A DNA stretch of 64,000 bases, taken from positions 124,001-188,000 of the forward strand of contig NZ_QEWQ01000002.1 in assembly GCF_003121845.1 (NCBI RefSeq). The letters run 5' to 3'. Below, in pieces: positions 36,393 through 45,475 of this stretch. The position numbers and the translations under genes are program-made. The notes under the pieces are model-generated. The model was given only the letters and a program-made list of their open reading frames with translations. It was not told where the DNA came from and searched no databases. The stretch is from Ignatzschineria ureiclastica (lineage in GTDB: Bacteria; Pseudomonadota; Gammaproteobacteria; Cardiobacteriales; Wohlfahrtiimonadaceae). Within the stretch, counting starts at the first letter, position 1, and each line of letters begins with the position of its first letter.

Positions 36393-37184
36393 ATGGAACA
36401 GGGAAAATCTTTTGAGGCGGTTGCTTGCTCTTTTTATGGTTGTGATGGCGGTAATTTACAATCTAAAATTTGGTTTTGTGGTTTAGAGTGGGGCGGTGAT
36501 TTACAATGGCCGGAAGGGCAAGAGGGGAAAGCGTTAATCACACAAGGTGAAGATTATGGTTATCAAAATGAATCACTTCACTGGGTGGATTACTGTGATA
36601 ATGTCTCCTGGAGCGAGGGATTCGGAGATGGACTCGCGAATGGCGTGAATCAGAAAATTTGTTGGTTTTTAAATTATTATTTAGGGCTAGACCGTACCGA
36701 TTCTTATCAGTATGTTCCTTTTGTACAACAACATGAGATCTGCTTTAATACTGAAAATGGGCTAGGATTTAAAATGAATCTTTTTCCACTCAATGCACAA
36801 AAGCATGATCATCAATGGGATCAATACCGTGCGCAATATACGGGATGTATGGATAGAGCAAGTTATGAATCTTGGTGTATACAGCATCGAGGTGAGTTTT
36901 TCCGTTCTCTAGTGGCAGAGCACAATCCTGAAGTTATTATTGCTACAGGAAAAACCCATGCCCATAAATTTATGCATTTCTTTGGTGTGCCTTTTGAATC
37001 GATGACAGAGGTTGCGGGGCAAGAGATTACGATAGCTTATTGCAAGCTTCCTTATAGTGATACTTATCTGGTTATCTCACCTTTCTTTGGCGGTGCTAGT
37101 GGTATTAATTCATTTACAAAGATGCAGGAACTGGCAAAATTAGTGCATCAAATACGGGGTACAGAGAGTTTTGATTGGTCTTAA
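36393..37184 (+). CDS. Unknown cytosolic protein, weak uracil-DNA-glycosylase-superfamily resemblance
   Basis: The ATG at 36393 has GAAGGAGA at the correct distance; an in-frame start at 36339 has no ribosome binding site, so 263 residues are annotated. There is no signal peptide or membrane segment. Blocks IWFCGLEWGGDLQWPEGQEG, FKMNLFPLNAQKHD, PEVIIATGKTHAHKF and VISPFFGGASGINSFTKMQE follow the order of conserved patches in uracil-DNA-glycosylase-fold proteins (Gly-rich strand, Asn/Phe loop, late Ser-Pro loop). This is a resemblance in layout only. The protein is cysteine-rich, with 9 cysteines. It is convergent with manB across repeat copy B. Confidence 0.6.
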   Translation: MEQGKSFEAVACSFYGCDGGNLQSKIWFCGLEWGGDLQWPEGQEGKALITQGEDYGYQNESLHWVDYCDNVSWSEGFGDGLANGVNQKICWFLNYYLGLDRTDSYQYVPFVQQHEICFNTENGLGFKMNLFPLNAQKHDHQWDQYRAQYTGCMDRASYESWCIQHRGEFFRSLVAEHNPEVIIATGKTHAHKFMHFFGVPFESMTEVAGQEITIAYCKLPYSDTYLVISPFFGGASGINSFTKMQELAKLVHQIRGTESFDWS

Positions 37185-37281
37185 TTATCATTTATCTCTA
37201 TCTTGTAGAAACTGATAACTCGTGAACACCACTTATATATTTCGTTAAAAGTTATCGAGACATCAAAAAGACACTCAAAAT

Positions 37282-37449
37282 TATAGTAATATCGACTCAA
37301 AATAAGCATATTTAAATGCCGGCGCATCGGTTGTAATAAGTAAGGAAGCTGTTCTATCCGGCATCTTGCAAGTGTTGGTAAGTCAGGTTTTATCTTCTTT
37401 TAAAACCTTACAATAACTGTTTAAAAACCATTTTTCTTAAACCAAATTT
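37282..37449 (+). repeat. Dispersed intergenic repeat, copy B
   Basis: It begins TATAGTAATATCGACTCAAA, contains ATGCCGGCGCATC and TATCCGGCATCTTGCAAGTG, and ends CTTAAACCAAATTT without the usual terminal ACTATA. It is flanked by near-identical copies of GAGACATCAAAAAGACACTC (37256 on and 37450 on). The right flank is the left arm of the manB terminator. It belongs to the longer subtype shared with copy D. Confidence 0.85.
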
Positions 37450-37460
37450 GAGACATCAAA

Positions 37461-37490
37461 AAGGACACTCAAAATTCAATGAGTGTCCTT
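37461..37490 (-). terminator. Terminator of manB, probably bidirectional
   Basis: AAGGACACTC and GAGTGTCCTT pair perfectly across a 10-base loop. T-runs follow on both strands. It serves leftward manB and can stop rightward transcription too. Confidence 0.85.
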
Positions 37491-37557
37491 TTTTAGAGCT
37501 TAAAATAACCTTTGTAATCTGAGTGGCAGATAAGCGAGAGATGAGTGCTTCAACGAC

Positions 37558-38928
37558 TTATTCTGTAATGAGTTGGCTCACTTCTGCGATATACTCTGCC
37601 ATTGGCTTAGGATTTTTCCGTTGATCGGTTTCGATATTAAGGCGAAGCAGGGGCTCTGTATTAGAGCTACGAACATTGACTCGCCAATCGCCGAAATCAA
37701 GGCTGATGCCATCGGTAGTATCAAGCTTAGGGTTTTGTGGTTGATAATGTTGTAGGATTTTTTCAATAGTGGCTTTGCTATCTGTAACTGTGAAATTGAT
37801 CTCACCACTACAAGGAAATTGGGCAATCATCGCTTCAACGAGTTCAGAGAGCGGTTTGCCTGTTTTTGAGAGTAATTCAACAATTAAGAGCCAAGGGATC
37901 ATACCACTATCGCAATACGCAAAATCGCGGAAATAGTGATGAGCGCTCATCTCCCCACCATAAATGGCATTTTCTTGACGCATCACTTCTTTGATATAGG
38001 CATGACCTGATTTTGATTGTATCGGCGTGCCACCCATATTTTCCACAATATCAATGGTATTCCAAACAAGACGCGGTTCATAAACAACCTTTTCATTTGG
38101 ACTTTGTGAGAGAAATGCTTGGGCTAAAAGACCGATGATATAGTAGCCCTCAATAAATTGTCCTTTCTCATCAAAGAGAAAACAGCGGTCAAAATCGCCA
38201 TCCCACGCAATTCCTATATCGGCTTGATGAGCCAAAACTGCATCTCGTGTTACGGCCCGATTTTCAATGAGAAGTGGGTTAGGAATCCCATTAGGGAAGG
38301 TACCATCGGGTTCGTGATGGATTTTAATCAGCTCTAATGGAATATTGAGCGCTTTAAATTGTGCTTCTAACGCATCGATCACATGACCTGCTGCACCATT
38401 GCCGGCATTAACGACCAATTTTAGAGGGCGGATGACTTTCGGATCAATATAGGTGAGAAGATGTGCGACATATTCAGGGAGAATATCATATTGTTCCACA
38501 GTACCTTTGCACGTACTTTCGGGAAATTGATTGGCAACCACCAAATCATGAATGGCTTGTAAACCACTTGCCATACCGATCGGGCGGGCATTTTCATGAA
38601 CCAGTTTCATACCGTTATAATCAATCGGATTATGACTTGCGGTAATTTCAATACCGCCACCAACATCTAAGTTAGCCGCCGCAAAGTAGATCTCTTCAGT
38701 GCCGGTTAGCCCAAGATCAAGTACATCAACGCCGGCATCTGTCAGTCCCTTAATGAGTGCTTGTTTTAATGTTTCACTTGAAAGACGAATATCAGCACCT
38801 ACCGCAATCGTTTTGGGTTGATAGATTTCTGCATAAGCACGTCCTACTTTATAGGCGAGCTCTTCGGTGATCTCTTCGCCGAGTTTTCCTCGAATATCAT
38901 AGGCTTTAAATGCGGTAAGTTGAGTCAT
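37558..38928 (-). CDS. manB: Phosphomannomutase/phosphoglucomutase
   Basis: This alpha-D-phosphohexomutase interconverts hexose-6- and hexose-1-phosphates, feeding GalU (glucose-1-phosphate) or mannose-1-phosphate. It has 456 residues. The phosphoserine loop is [16 protein letters not shown] near residue 97. The metal site is [12 protein letters not shown]. The sugar-binding loop [12 protein letters not shown] and phosphate-binding [15 protein letters not shown] are present. The sequence fits the AlgC/CpsG (PMM/PGM) branch, so dual specificity is likely; pgm would be an equal name by analogy with Acinetobacter K loci. It is convergent with the capsule operon and closes the locus on its right. 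Confidence 0.93.
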   Translation of the reverse strand: MTQLTAFKAYDIRGKLGEEITEELAYKVGRAYAEIYQPKTIAVGADIRLSSETLKQALIKGLTDAGVDVLDLGLTGTEEIYFAAANLDVGGGIEITASHNPIDYNGMKLVHENARPIGMASGLQAIHDLVVANQFPESTCKGTVEQYDILPEYVAHLLTYIDPKVIRPLKLVVNAGNGAAGHVIDALEAQFKALNIPLELIKIHHEPDGTFPNGIPNPLLIENRAVTRDAVLAHQADIGIAWDGDFDRCFLFDEKGQFIEGYYIIGLLAQAFLSQSPNEKVVYEPRLVWNTIDIVENMGGTPIQSKSGHAYIKEVMRQENAIYGGEMSAHHYFRDFAYCDSGMIPWLLIVELLSKTGKPLSELVEAMIAQFPCSGEINFTVTDSKATIEKILQHYQPQNPKLDTTDGISLDFGDWRVNVRSSNTEPLLRLNIETDQRKNPKPMAEYIAEVSQLITE

Positions 38929-39645
38929 ATTGTTTTCCTTGAGTGGTTCTATTGTGAATCTATAGGGTCATCTTTATGTTGAATGTTACAAATTTTATCA
39001 AATTGAAGCGTATAAGTCCTTTAGGTAATATCTCTTTTTTCCTAATTATTTATGATAGTGATTTTATAGTCGCTTTATAACGATATTTAAGAGTTAAGAT
39101 CATCGAAAATTTCGAAAATGAATGTGAAAAAATCAACCTTTTGTTTTGTTCAAAAAGAACGATTCTCATTTATGGTATGAATTTAATGGTATGAAACTTT
39201 TATTGTTTTTATAAAAATAATTTGTTTTAAAAAAGGTTTATATTTTCTTGCTCTATTAATTTGACTAAAGTCATCTTTTGATGGATAAAGGCAGTGTACT
39301 ATGTGTCGACATATTCGATAGTTTTGAATAAAACCTATAGGGAATGTAGTGATACCACGTTTCAATAATGGTATTGCAAGAAGTTAGGGTATGTTTCATA
39401 ACTCATTGAGCCATAATTATGATTTTATTGCTAACTAGAAATATTGAGAATTATGGGTTTTAAACGCTAATTATTAATATCAAAAATAAAAATCAAGATA
39501 AAAAGCAGGATAAAAATTAAAAGAAGAGGTTACAAAAAGCTTGCAAGCAAGAGATTTGAAAATCCAAAGCAAATTTAAAGCAAGTTTAAAGTGAGAGTTT
39601 GACGGGAATTGAATAAGTTATTGTGTACTTTTAGAAGGAATAATT
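38929..39645. other. 717-bp divergent intergenic region between manB and the cytochrome genes
   Basis: It is strongly AT-rich and must contain promoters for manB (left) and the cytochrome pair (right). A Fur-like half site, GATTCTCATT, is at 39161-39170. A 60-codon minus frame at 39183-39365 has no support. No RNA gene was recognised. The cytochrome gene has AGAAGGAAT as its ribosome binding site at about 39632-39640. Confidence 0.4.
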
Positions 39646-40986
39646 ATGAAGAAAATCATTAGCTGGCTCATTGCTATCTGCGTGATAGGGTTTATAGCCG
39701 TCTATGCGGGCGCTGCATTAGTAGTGAAATCCCGTAAAGCGCCGGAACCTGATAATGCAACTGCCATTACATACAATGATGAACTGATTGCACGTGGTGA
39801 ATATATTGCCCGCCTTTCAGATTGTGCGGCTTGTCATACAGTGCCGGGAGATGCTGAATATAGCGGTGGTCTTGCGATGCAAACGCCATTTGGGGCAATC
39901 TACTCAACGAATATTACGCCGGATGCAGAAACAGGGATTGGTAACTATTCTCTCACAGAGTTTATCAATGCGGTAAAACATGGGGTTCGGAAAGATGATT
40001 CGCCACTCTATCCGGCGATGCCTTATACCTCGTATACCATTATGCCGGATGAAGATATGGAAGCGCTCTATGCTTACTTTATGGAAGCAGTGCCGGCAGT
40101 GAAAAAACCGAATGCGCCGACCACATTTCCTTGGATTGTGAGTATGCGTTGGCCGGTCGCTTATTGGCAATTACTCTTCTCTCCGATTCGGGATTTTACG
40201 CCAAATCCTGCTTTGAGTGATATTGAAAATCATGGGGCCTATATTGTCGAAGGGCCAGGGCATTGTGGTGCTTGCCATACACCGCGTGGCCTTGCCTATG
40301 AAGAGAAAGCGCTCTCTAACAATTCAGACCTCTATCTTTCAGGCGCGGTGATTGATGGCTGGCGGGCAAAAAGTTTACGCGGAGAAGCACAAGGCCTGAA
40401 ATTATGGGATGAGGCTGAGATTGTCGAGTTCTTAAAAACAGGTCGTACGAATAAAGTGATAGCCTTTGGTGCTATGGCGGATGTGGTACAACATAGCTCG
40501 CAATATTGGAGTGATCAGGATCTTAATGCCACAGCGGCCTACTTAAAGCAATTGTCGCCGGCGCCTAATAAGATGTTAGAGCTGCCAAAGAAAGAGGATA
40601 CAACTACAGACCTACTGCTTTCAGGTGAGTATAGTGATCCTGGTGCCATTCTCTATGTTGAACATTGCTATGCCTGCCACAGAGCCGATGGTGATGGTGT
40701 TCCTCGGATATTCCCAGCTCTTAATCTCAATAGTGCGGTCTTGGCCAATAATGCCCAATCAGTGATTCAAGTCACCTTAGAAGGAGGTAAGATGCCTGAT
40801 ACACCGGCTGATCGTATGGCGTTTACGATGCCGGCATTTAATCATCTAAGTGATGATGAAGTGGCCACGATTATCAATTTTATCCGAAACAGCTGGAATA
40901 ACACAGCGCCGGAGATCAAAGCTGAAGAGGTTGCAGAGATTCGTGAATTCTTACGCAATAAAGCGCCGAATATCACTTTAAACTAG
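39646..40986 (+). CDS. Membrane-anchored tri-haem cytochrome c
   Basis: This 446-residue periplasmic electron carrier has an N-terminal membrane anchor (IISWLIAICVIGFIAVYAGA). Three CXXCH haem sites are visible: CAACH at residue 60, CGACH at 207 and CYACH at 341. Order, spacing and blocks such as GEYIARLSDCAACHTVPG, YSTNITPDAETGIGNYS, FPWIVSMRWPVAYWQLLF and YIVEGPGHCGACHTPRG match the cytochrome subunit of membrane alcohol/gluconate-type dehydrogenases. No dehydrogenase subunit is adjacent; the neighbour is a TsdA-like cytochrome starting 13 bp later. It may pass electrons from that protein to the respiratory chain, in the position where tsdB lies in other bacteria. Confidence 0.85.
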   Translation: MKKIISWLIAICVIGFIAVYAGAALVVKSRKAPEPDNATAITYNDELIARGEYIARLSDCAACHTVPGDAEYSGGLAMQTPFGAIYSTNITPDAETGIGNYSLTEFINAVKHGVRKDDSPLYPAMPYTSYTIMPDEDMEALYAYFMEAVPAVKKPNAPTTFPWIVSMRWPVAYWQLLFSPIRDFTPNPALSDIENHGAYIVEGPGHCGACHTPRGLAYEEKALSNNSDLYLSGAVIDGWRAKSLRGEAQGLKLWDEAEIVEFLKTGRTNKVIAFGAMADVVQHSSQYWSDQDLNATAAYLKQLSPAPNKMLELPKKEDTTTDLLLSGEYSDPGAILYVEHCYACHRADGDGVPRIFPALNLNSAVLANNAQSVIQVTLEGGKMPDTPADRMAFTMPAFNHLSDDEVATIINFIRNSWNNTAPEIKAEEVAEIREFLRNKAPNITLN

Positions 40987-40999
40987 GGAGATTATCAAT

Positions 41000-41965
41000 A
41001 TGCGTAAAAATGTGATGAAAAACGGCACCACTTTAACGAAGCGTGCAAAAGCAACATTCACTCGAGTGAAAGGTTTTAAACGTCAATTATTATTATCGCT
41101 CTTAACGGGTGCAATGGTGATGGGTACTCAGGCGATGGCGGTAAACTTAGCAGAAGCAGATCCCGATCGCTTTGCAATGGTAGATCAAGAGGGTCATGAT
41201 CTTGGTTGGTATACTGTGCCTTCTGATCTTGAGATCTTAAAAGAGCCAAATGCGAAAGAGATTATGTATGGGAAATTACTGCTCAATGAAACTAAGCGGA
41301 TGTTGCCTGATAATGTTGGGGCGACGATGAATTGTAATAGTTGTCATATTGCCGAAGGAAAGGCGAATTATGGTGCGCCATATCTCACAACTTCTCATCA
41401 ATATCCGAAAGTGATGCCACGTTCTGGCAAAATGGTAGATTTAGTCGGTCGTATCAATGGCTGCTTCCAACGTTCGATGAATGGTAAGCCGCTGAATCCT
41501 GAGTCAAGAGAGATGCAAGCGATGATCGCTTATATGGATTGGCTCAGTCAATCGCAACCTAAAGGTGCAAAAGTAGATGTGGTGAATGCTGGACCTATCG
41601 AAGAGTTAACGCCAGATCCTGTTAATGGTCAACTTGTCTATGAACAACATTGTGCAACTTGCCATGGTGATCAAGGGGAAGGGCTTAAGGATAAACGGGG
41701 TAATCTGATTTTCCCACCACTTTGGGGGCCTGAATCTTTCAATATCGGTGCCGGTATGGCGAGAACTTATAAAGCAGCAAGTTTTGTCAAATATAATATG
41801 CCCATGGCGGTACAGAAAGAGGGCGCTTGGGGGCAGGGGCATGTTCTAACAGACCAAGAAGCTGTAGATGTCTCTGAGTATTTTACCCATTTGCCAAGAC
41901 CTGATTTCGCAGGAAAAGTGAATGACTGGCCGAATGGTAAAAAGCCGAAAGATGCGCGTTATTAA
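41000..41965 (+). CDS. tsdA: TsdA-like di-haem cytochrome c (thiosulfate dehydrogenase/tetrathionate reductase type)
   Basis: This is a 321-residue exported protein. A long n-region precedes the signal core LLLSLLTGAMVMG and a likely AMA cleavage site. Two haem motifs occur: CNSCH at residue 112 and CATCH at 218. The block LVGRINGCFQRSMNGKPLNP between them, with its Cys at 155, is the TsdA hallmark in which a cysteine serves as unusual axial haem ligand; SREMQAMIAYMDWLS follows as in TsdA. TsdA interconverts thiosulfate and tetrathionate in the periplasm. AGGGAG lies 9 bp before the start. Co-transcription with the tri-haem cytochrome is likely. Assignment to TsdA and not another SoxA-like di-haem protein is good but not certain. 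Confidence 0.82.
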   Translation: MRKNVMKNGTTLTKRAKATFTRVKGFKRQLLLSLLTGAMVMGTQAMAVNLAEADPDRFAMVDQEGHDLGWYTVPSDLEILKEPNAKEIMYGKLLLNETKRMLPDNVGATMNCNSCHIAEGKANYGAPYLTTSHQYPKVMPRSGKMVDLVGRINGCFQRSMNGKPLNPESREMQAMIAYMDWLSQSQPKGAKVDVVNAGPIEELTPDPVNGQLVYEQHCATCHGDQGEGLKDKRGNLIFPPLWGPESFNIGAGMARTYKAASFVKYNMPMAVQKEGAWGQGHVLTDQEAVDVSEYFTHLPRPDFAGKVNDWPNGKKPKDARY

Positions 41966-42037
41966 TAGCGAAGTGAAACTATATAATTCAATCATAAGAA
42001 TTCATTCATGAACGTTCATTGATGAATAATCGATCTA

Positions 42038-42070
42038 AGATCCTTAAAGTATGCTTTGAGGATCTTTTTT
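42038..42070 (+). terminator. Terminator of the cytochrome operon
   Basis: AGATCCT and AGGATCT form a perfect stem extended by AAAG/CTTT, followed by TTTTTT. It lies 73 bp after the tsdA-like stop. Confidence 0.88.
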
Positions 42071-42085
42071 ATAAGTAGAGTCAAA

Positions 42086-42229
42086 TATAGTCAGATCGGT
42101 TCAAAATAAGCTTATTCAATATCTAATATCCAAATGCCGGCGCATCAGCTGGTCTAGACGAAGAAGCTGTTCTATCCGGCATCTTGCAAGTGTTGTTTAA
42201 AACCATTTTCTTAAACCAAATTTACTATA
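42086..42229 (+). repeat. Dispersed intergenic repeat, copy C
   Basis: It begins TATAGTCAGATCGGTTCAAA, contains AAATGCCGGCGCATCAGC and CTATCCGGCATCTTGCAAGT, and ends TTAAACCAAATTTACTATA. It is the short subtype, about 144 bp. It lies between two terminators in the convergent space of the cytochrome operon and uvrA. Confidence 0.88.
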
Positions 42230-42261
42230 TGCATATTTTTGGTTGATTTTTGATCCGACGC

Positions 42262-42305
42262 AAAAGAGAAGCCCATATACAGTAGATGAACTGAATATGG
42301 GCTTT
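42262..42305 (-). terminator. Terminator of uvrA
   Basis: AGCCCATAT and ATATGGGCT pair around a short loop; on the minus strand the stem is followed by CTCTTTTG. It lies about 45 bp after the uvrA stop. Confidence 0.7.
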
Positions 42306-42348
42306 ATAATATGTTTTTGAATTGCTTTTTAAGAGATTACATTGATGG

Positions 42349-45180
42349 TTAGCGCTTTTTCTCAAGTAGAGGCTTGAGATAACGACCGGTATAGCTCGCT
42401 TTGCATTCGGCCACTTTTTCAGGCGTATCGGCAATCAGAATCTCTCCGCCTTTTGCGCCACCTTCAGGTCCAATATCAATAATCCAATCGGCCGTTTTAA
42501 TGACATCGAGATTGTGTTCGATAATGATAATGGTATTGCCTTTATCGCGTAGCGTATGAATAACCTTGAGAAGTTGCGCAATATCGTGGAAATGAAGCCC
42601 AGTTGTGGGTTCATCGAGAATATAGACTGTTTTACCGGTATCGCGTTTAGAGAGTTCTCTTGAGAGTTTAACCCGCTGTGCTTCCCCGCCGGAGAGCGTA
42701 GTGGCATTTTGTCCAAGGGTGATATAACTCAATCCCACTTCCATTAATGTCTCTAATCGGCGATGTACAACGGGAATGGCATCAAAGAAATGATACGCTT
42801 CTTCGACCGTCATATTGAGAACATCATTGATCGATTTCCCTTTATAGAGAATATCGAGAGTTTCCCGATTATAGCGTTTCCCTTTACACTCATCACACAC
42901 CACATAGACATCCGGTAAGAAGTGCATTTCCACTTTGATTACGCCGTCACCTTGACAATTTTCACAGCGACCGCCTTTCACATTAAAGCTAAAACGCCCC
43001 GGTTGATAACCACGTGCTCGCGCTTCCGGCGTGTTCGCAAAAATTTCTCGAATCGGCGTGAATAAACCGGTATAAGTCGCGGGATTTGAGCGCGGTGTTC
43101 GGCCAATCGGACTCTGATCGATATTGACAATTTTATCAATAAGATCCAATCCTTCAATTTTCTTATAAGGTGCCACCTCTACGCTATTGTTTTGATTTAA
43201 AATCCGTGCCATTGCGCTATAGAGCGTATCATTGACGAGCGTTGATTTCCCTGAACCCGATACTCCTGTGACGCAGGTTAGTAATCCTAATGGAAATGAG
43301 GCGGTAATATTTTTGAGATTATTGCCGGTTGCGCCCACTAATTTAATCTGTTTTTTCGGATCATTTTTGGTTCGTTTTTCAGGAACATCAATCGTTTTGC
43401 GCCCCGAGAGATAATCGGCTGTGAGAGAATTTTTATTCTTCAGAACTTCTTTCGGCGTACCGGCGGCAACTACTTCTCCACCGTGAACCCCGGCACCTGG
43501 GCCAATATCTACAATATAATCAGCGGAGAGAATCGCATCTTCATCGTGTTCAACCACAATAACGGTATTCCCCAAATCCCGAAGATGAAACAACGTTTGC
43601 AATAAGCGATCATTATCCCGTTGATGGAGTCCGATTGAGGGTTCATCGAGAACATAGAGTACGCCCATTAACCCAGCCCCAATTTGGGAGGCCAAGCGAA
43701 TACGTTGTGCTTCACCGCCGGAGAGTGTTTCGGCAGAACGAGAGAGGTTGAGATAATCTAAGCCCACATTCACCAGGAAGCCTAAGCGCTCTTGGATCTC
43801 TTTGAAAATTTTATCGGCAATCTCTTTTTTAGCGCCTTTAAGGGAGACATTTTTTGACCAATCAAGCGCTTCTTCGATAGGAAGTGCGGTAATTTGATGA
43901 ATCGCTTTATCTTCAATTAAGACATTTTTTGCTGCTGGCCCTAGGCGACTGCCTTCACAATCAGGACAGACACGCATCGCTAAAAAGCGCGTTAAGCTCT
44001 CTCGGACAATTTGCGAATCTGTTTCGTGATAACGACGCTCAAGATTATTTAAAATGCCTTCAAAGGGATGAATACGGATCGATTTTTGCCCGCGATTACT
44101 GATGTAATGAAATTCGATCTCTTCCTCCCCTGAACCATAAAGGAGAATTTGTTGAATTTTTTTGGGGAGTTTTTCAAACGGCGTATCCGGATCAAATTGA
44201 TAATGACGCCCCAATGACTCGATCATCGAGAAGTAGTAACTTGAATTTTTATCCCAACCCCGAATAGCGCCATTGGAGAGGGGAAGAGAGGGCTCTGCGA
44301 CCACACGATCAGGATCGAAATATTGATTTACGCCTAAGCCATCGCACGTTGGGCAAGCGCCTTCAGGGTTATTAAAAGAGAAGAGACGTGGCTCTAACTC
44401 GGCAATAGCGAAGCCACATTCCGGGCAAGCATAATTGGCCGAGAAGTGAAGCAGTGCTTCCTCGCTCTTCATATCGATAATCATCGCAAGCCCACCGGAG
44501 AGATCGAGCGCCGTTTCAAGAGATTCAGAGAGACGCACCCGAATATCATCCCGTACTTTAAAACGATCTACCACAACATCAATATCGTGATGTTGTTTCG
44601 GATTAATCTCCGGCAATGCATCAATTTCATAAGTGGTGCCATCGACACGCACGCGTAAGAAGCCTTTCGCTTTCAGTTCTTCAAAGAGTTTGAGATGTTC
44701 CCCTTTACGATTACGAACGATCGGCGAGACAAGCATTAGACGAAGCTCATCAGATAAGCCCATTGTCATATCCACCATTTGCGGAATGGTCTGCGCATTT
44801 AAAGGGAGATGATGTGTCGGACAGTGTGGTGTTCCAATTCGAGCAAAAAGTAAGCGCAGATAATCGTAAATCTCCGTTACCGTCCCAACCGTTGAGCGAG
44901 GATTGTGGGAAGTGGATTTCTGTTCAATCGAAATTGCCGGCGATAGCCCAGAGATATGATCGACATCGGGTTTTCCCATCACTGACAAGAATTGTCGAGC
45001 ATAGGAGGAGAGCGATTCCACATAGCGCCTTTGTCCTTCGGCATAGAGTGTATCAAATGCGAGAGAGGACTTCCCTGAGCCAGATAAACCGGTAATGACC
45101 ACCAATTTATTACGAGGAAGCGTTAAGTCGATTGCTTTAAGATTGTGCGTGCGCGCACCTTGAATTGTAATATCTTCCAT
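42349..45180 (-). CDS. uvrA: Excinuclease ABC subunit A
   Basis: UvrA is the damage-recognition ATPase of nucleotide excision repair and loads UvrB. It has 943 residues (E. coli 940). There are two ABC modules with Walker A motifs [20 protein letters not shown] and [16 protein letters not shown]. Signatures [16 protein letters not shown] and [16 protein letters not shown] and Walker B motifs [13 protein letters not shown] and [12 protein letters not shown] are present. Zinc modules are CPECGF with CPTCDG, and CENCQGDG with CDECKG. It is transcribed alone; its promoter lies in 45181-45350. No SOS-type LexA box was recognised there by eye. Confidence 0.98.
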   Translation of the reverse strand: MEDITIQGARTHNLKAIDLTLPRNKLVVITGLSGSGKSSLAFDTLYAEGQRRYVESLSSYARQFLSVMGKPDVDHISGLSPAISIEQKSTSHNPRSTVGTVTEIYDYLRLLFARIGTPHCPTHHLPLNAQTIPQMVDMTMGLSDELRLMLVSPIVRNRKGEHLKLFEELKAKGFLRVRVDGTTYEIDALPEINPKQHHDIDVVVDRFKVRDDIRVRLSESLETALDLSGGLAMIIDMKSEEALLHFSANYACPECGFAIAELEPRLFSFNNPEGACPTCDGLGVNQYFDPDRVVAEPSLPLSNGAIRGWDKNSSYYFSMIESLGRHYQFDPDTPFEKLPKKIQQILLYGSGEEEIEFHYISNRGQKSIRIHPFEGILNNLERRYHETDSQIVRESLTRFLAMRVCPDCEGSRLGPAAKNVLIEDKAIHQITALPIEEALDWSKNVSLKGAKKEIADKIFKEIQERLGFLVNVGLDYLNLSRSAETLSGGEAQRIRLASQIGAGLMGVLYVLDEPSIGLHQRDNDRLLQTLFHLRDLGNTVIVVEHDEDAILSADYIVDIGPGAGVHGGEVVAAGTPKEVLKNKNSLTADYLSGRKTIDVPEKRTKNDPKKQIKLVGATGNNLKNITASFPLGLLTCVTGVSGSGKSTLVNDTLYSAMARILNQNNSVEVAPYKKIEGLDLIDKIVNIDQSPIGRTPRSNPATYTGLFTPIREIFANTPEARARGYQPGRFSFNVKGGRCENCQGDGVIKVEMHFLPDVYVVCDECKGKRYNRETLDILYKGKSINDVLNMTVEEAYHFFDAIPVVHRRLETLMEVGLSYITLGQNATTLSGGEAQRVKLSRELSKRDTGKTVYILDEPTTGLHFHDIAQLLKVIHTLRDKGNTIIIIEHNLDVIKTADWIIDIGPEGGAKGGEILIADTPEKVAECKASYTGRYLKPLLEKKR

Positions 45181-45354
45181 AATGCCTTCAACAAAAGAAG
45201 AGGAACGGCTGTTCCCCTATTAAAAGATTATTTTCCTATAGCACAATATGGAGATAATTGGTAAAAAATCAAGGGATTCCTTTAAGATATCGCGGTTTTA
45301 TTCAAGGTTATCATCATCAGAATGATCAGAATTAGAAAAAATCATTCTAATAAA

Positions 45355-45389
45355 AATGCGCTAACCGATCTTTCGATCGCTAGCGCATT
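45355..45389 (-). terminator. Terminator of gpmI
   Basis: AATGCGCTA and TAGCGCATT pair, with an inner GATC/GATC pairing. The minus strand continues with TTTATTAG. It lies about 87 bp past the gpmI stop. Confidence 0.78.
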
Positions 45390-45475
45390 GTAATAATGAT
45401 CTGTCTAGGAAATAATGTCTAGAAATTAATGTCTAGGAGTTAAGACTGATTAATATCTATTCATTTATTTTTATA

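Noticed and set aside
39155-39175. Fur box upstream of the cytochrome genes
   Set aside because: Only one half site (GATTCTCATT) is good; the other half is absent.
39183-39365. 60-codon minus-strand frame upstream of the cytochrome genes
   Set aside because: No homology recognised and no ribosome binding site; it lies in a promoter-type AT-rich region.
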